DNA from: Schaalia odontolytica
GTDB lineage: Bacteria; Actinomycetota; Actinomycetes; Actinomycetales; Actinomycetaceae
Direction: 5' to 3'
DNA: 6,330 bases
Assembly: GCA_958415245.1 (NCBI GenBank)
Contig: CATYYP010000111.1
Location: forward strand, 1-6,330
In this document: one piece after another, positions 4,423 to 6,330 of the stretch
How the letters are laid out: every line of letters begins with the position of its first letter
Position numbering within the stretch: position 1 is the stretch's first letter
The notes under the pieces: generated by a model
Databases searched by the model: none
The model's input: only the letters and a program-made list of their open reading frames with translations
What the model was told of the DNA's origin: nothing
Position numbers and translations under genes: made by a program

Positions 4423-6264
4423 ATGTCCGTCTCCCTGGACAACCTGGAACCCATCGACGTGCGCCCCATCAAGCGGGCCCTGATCTCTGTGTATGACAAG
4501 ACGGGCTTGGAGGACCTTGCTCGCGCCCTTGGCGAGGCCGGCGTGGAGATCGTCTCCACCGGCTCCACGGCTGCCCGCATCGCGGCCGCTGGCGTGGCCG
4601 TCACCCCGGTCGACGATGTGACTGGCTTCCCCGAGGTGCTCGAGGGCCGCGTCAAGACCCTGCACCCCTTCATCCATTCCGGCATCCTTGCCGATCAGCG
4701 TAAGGCCGCGCACCGCGAGCAGATCGCGCAGCTGGGCATCAAGGCCTTCGACCTGGTCGTGTGCAACCTGTACCCGTTCCAGGACACGGTCGCCTCCGGC
4801 GCGTCCTTCGACGAGTGTGTCGAGCAGATTGACATCGGTGGCCCCTCCATGGTGCGCGCCGCCGCGAAGAACCATCCGTCGGTCGCGGTCGTGACCTCCC
4901 CGGAGCGTTACGCGGATGTGGCTGAGGCCGTGGCGGGGGAGGGCTTCACCCTCGAGCAGCGCCGCGTGCTGGCCGCCGAGGCCTTCGCCCATACGGCGAC
5001 CTACGATCTTGCGATTGCCGGCTGGCTGGCCGACGAGCTGGATCTTGAGGACGTGCGCGAGGTCCTTGACGATGCCGCCGAGACTCACCTGGACGCCTCC
5101 GACGCGGCGTTCCTGGAGTCGCTGGGCTACCAGGCCGAGGAAGACTACGTGGTGGAGGTCCCCGAGGAGGAGGGGCAGGCCTCGGGCATGCCCGTGTTCG
5201 TCGCCGACGCGTTCGAGCGCGTGGAGTCGCTGCGCTACGGCGAGAACCCGCACCAGGGTGCGGCCGTCTACCGTGAGATCGACGAGTCCTTCGAGGACGA
5301 GGACGTCGACGACGAGGCCTTGGCCCCGGGCATTGCGAATGCGCGCCAGCTGCATGGCAAGGCCATGAGCTACAACAACTACACGGACGGCGACGCCGCC
5401 CTGCGCGCCGCCTACGATCACGAGCGCCCCTGCGTCGCGATCATCAAGCACGCGAACCCCTGCGGCATCGCGGTGGCTGACGATGTGGCCGAGGCGCACC
5501 GCCTCGCGCACGCCTGCGACCCCGTGTCGGCGTTCGGCGGCGTGATCGCCGTGAACCGTCCGGTGAGCGTGGAGCTGGCCCGCCAGATCGTCCCGATCTT
5601 CACCGAGGTCGTGCTGGCCCCCGATTACGAGGAGGGTGCGCTCGAGGTGCTGAGCGCGAAGAAGAACCTGCGCGTCCTGCAGGTTGAGCCCCCGGCTCGC
5701 GGCTCGTACGAGTTCAAGCAGATCAGCGGCGGCCTGCTGGTCCAGGAGCGTGACGATATTGACGCGCCCGGCGATTCCCCGGAGAACTGGACGCTCGCGG
5801 CCGGTGCTCCCGCCGACGAGGCGACGCTGGCGGATCTGGAGTTCGCGTGGCGCACGGTGCGTGCGGTTCGTTCTAACGCGATCCTGCTGGTCAAGGACGG
5901 TGCCTCGGTGGGCGTGGGCATGGGCCAGGTGAACCGCGTGGACTCGTGCAAGCTGGCGGTTGAGCGTGCGAACACGCTGGGCTCGCGTTCGACGGGTGAT
6001 GCGGCGGCGTCCAACGTGGACAGTGCGGGTGGTGCTCGCGCGTCCGAGGTTGTGGCCGAGGCTCCCGAGCAGCGTTCCATTGGCGCGGTTGCCGCATCGG
6101 ATGCGTTCTTCCCCTTCGCGGACGGACTGCAGGTGCTCATTGATGCGGGTGTGAAGGCCGTCGTTCAGCCCGGTGGATCGGTGCGTGACCAGGAGTCGAT
6201 TGACGCGGCGAACGCTGCGGGCATCACGATGTACCTGACGGGAACGCGCCACTTCGCGCACTGA
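4423..6264 (+). CDS. purH: Bifunctional AICAR transformylase / IMP cyclohydrolase
   Basis: PurH catalyses the last two steps of de novo purine synthesis: AICAR plus 10-formyl-THF gives FAICAR, which is closed to IMP in the cytosol. The N-terminal cyclohydrolase (MGS-like) domain, about 16-205, shows [12 protein letters not shown] (18-29), STGSTA (45-50), GRVKTLHP (75-82) and [17 protein letters not shown] (134-150). The transformylase domain holds RYGENPHQ (271-278), [12 protein letters not shown] (315-326), KHANPCG (342-348, with the catalytic Lys-His pair), ISGGLL (434-439), [12 protein letters not shown] (497-508), [11 protein letters not shown] (559-569) and the terminal TGTRHFAH. All catalytic motifs are present. 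At 613 aa it is about 85 longer than E. coli PurH (529 aa). The extra residues sit in three places: about 207-262, about 284-303, and a low-complexity segment at about 517-551. The ATG start is set by GGAGG. Control is by the ZTP riboswitch in its leader. Confidence 0.97.
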   Translation: MSVSLDNLEPIDVRPIKRALISVYDKTGLEDLARALGEAGVEIVSTGSTAARIAAAGVAVTPVDDVTGFPEVLEGRVKTLHPFIHSGILADQRKAAHREQIAQLGIKAFDLVVCNLYPFQDTVASGASFDECVEQIDIGGPSMVRAAAKNHPSVAVVTSPERYADVAEAVAGEGFTLEQRRVLAAEAFAHTATYDLAIAGWLADELDLEDVREVLDDAAETHLDASDAAFLESLGYQAEEDYVVEVPEEEGQASGMPVFVADAFERVESLRYGENPHQGAAVYREIDESFEDEDVDDEALAPGIANARQLHGKAMSYNNYTDGDAALRAAYDHERPCVAIIKHANPCGIAVADDVAEAHRLAHACDPVSAFGGVIAVNRPVSVELARQIVPIFTEVVLAPDYEEGALEVLSAKKNLRVLQVEPPARGSYEFKQISGGLLVQERDDIDAPGDSPENWTLAAGAPADEATLADLEFAWRTVRAVRSNAILLVKDGASVGVGMGQVNRVDSCKLAVERANTLGSRSTGDAAASNVDSAGGARASEVVAEAPEQRSIGAVAASDAFFPFADGLQVLIDAGVKAVVQPGGSVRDQESIDAANAAGITMYLTGTRHFAH

Positions 6265-6330
6265 TCAAACCCGTTCATGGGCTCCAGGGGGCGAACGCCG
6301 GGGTGGCGCAACCCCCCAAAGAAATGTGCC

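Noticed and set aside
3487..6261. 924-codon open frame on the minus strand across purH and the membrane gene
   Set aside because: It is antisense to two clear genes. Long antisense frames are expected in GC-rich coding DNA, and the translation is Arg/His/Gly-rich with no recognisable domain. The same applies to the 347- and 466-codon minus-strand frames over sucCD.
6300..6315. Terminator hairpin after purH (GGGGT/ACCCC)
   Set aside because: It has a 5-bp stem with a 6-nt loop, no T tract, and competing G-rich and C-rich runs nearby. The window ends 15 bases later, so a real terminator may lie outside it.
1..6330. A previously undescribed multi-gene system such as defence, toxin-antitoxin or secretion
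   Set aside because: All four complete genes belong to known families in a conserved chromosomal order. There are no transposases, phage genes, tRNA genes or compositional breaks.

Overview
The window looks like a piece of a high-GC actinobacterial chromosome. It has GTG starts, strongly GC-biased third codon positions, and the gene order sucC-sucD-perM-like-purH. The same genes lie together in Mycobacterium (sucC, sucD, perM, purN, purH). The PurH insertions and the dense 20-bp intergenic repeats make me think of Actinomycetaceae (Actinomyces/Schaalia type), but that genus-level guess is inference. All four complete genes read left to right.

Layout. Positions 1-41 probably hold the first codons of a gene on the minus strand that leaves the window. 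Positions 42-585 are a long intergenic region with no convincing gene. It carries a left array of three perfect decamers every 20 bp, a right array of two 41-bp units in the opposite orientation, and then a run of short palindromes leading to a possible sucC promoter and a clear Shine-Dalgarno. Positions 586-2720 are sucC and sucD, the two subunits of succinyl-CoA synthetase (TCA cycle), 26 bp apart and surely one transcript. A strong 13-bp hairpin at 2733-2777 closes this unit. Positions 2794-4311 encode a polytopic membrane protein of the DUF6350/PerM type with an unusual acidic tail; its GTG start has no Shine-Dalgarno and may be leaderless. A ZTP (pfl) riboswitch sits at about 4318-4395, immediately after that gene's stop codon, and precedes purH at 4423-6264. 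The last 66 bases hold no supported feature.

How the parts work together. SucCD makes ATP (or GTP) from succinyl-CoA. PurH converts AICAR (ZMP) to IMP using 10-formyl-THF, and the riboswitch in front of it senses ZMP/ZTP, the PurH substrate, so purH is very probably induced when its substrate accumulates for lack of folate. The PerM-like protein lies between the two metabolic units by conserved synteny; its relatives are linked to cell division.

Most of the window is ordinary housekeeping sequence. I did not find a new multi-gene system. The parts most worth a second look are the facing repeat arrays upstream of sucC, the compact riboswitch-purH arrangement, and the lineage-specific insertions in PurH and the PerM-like protein.
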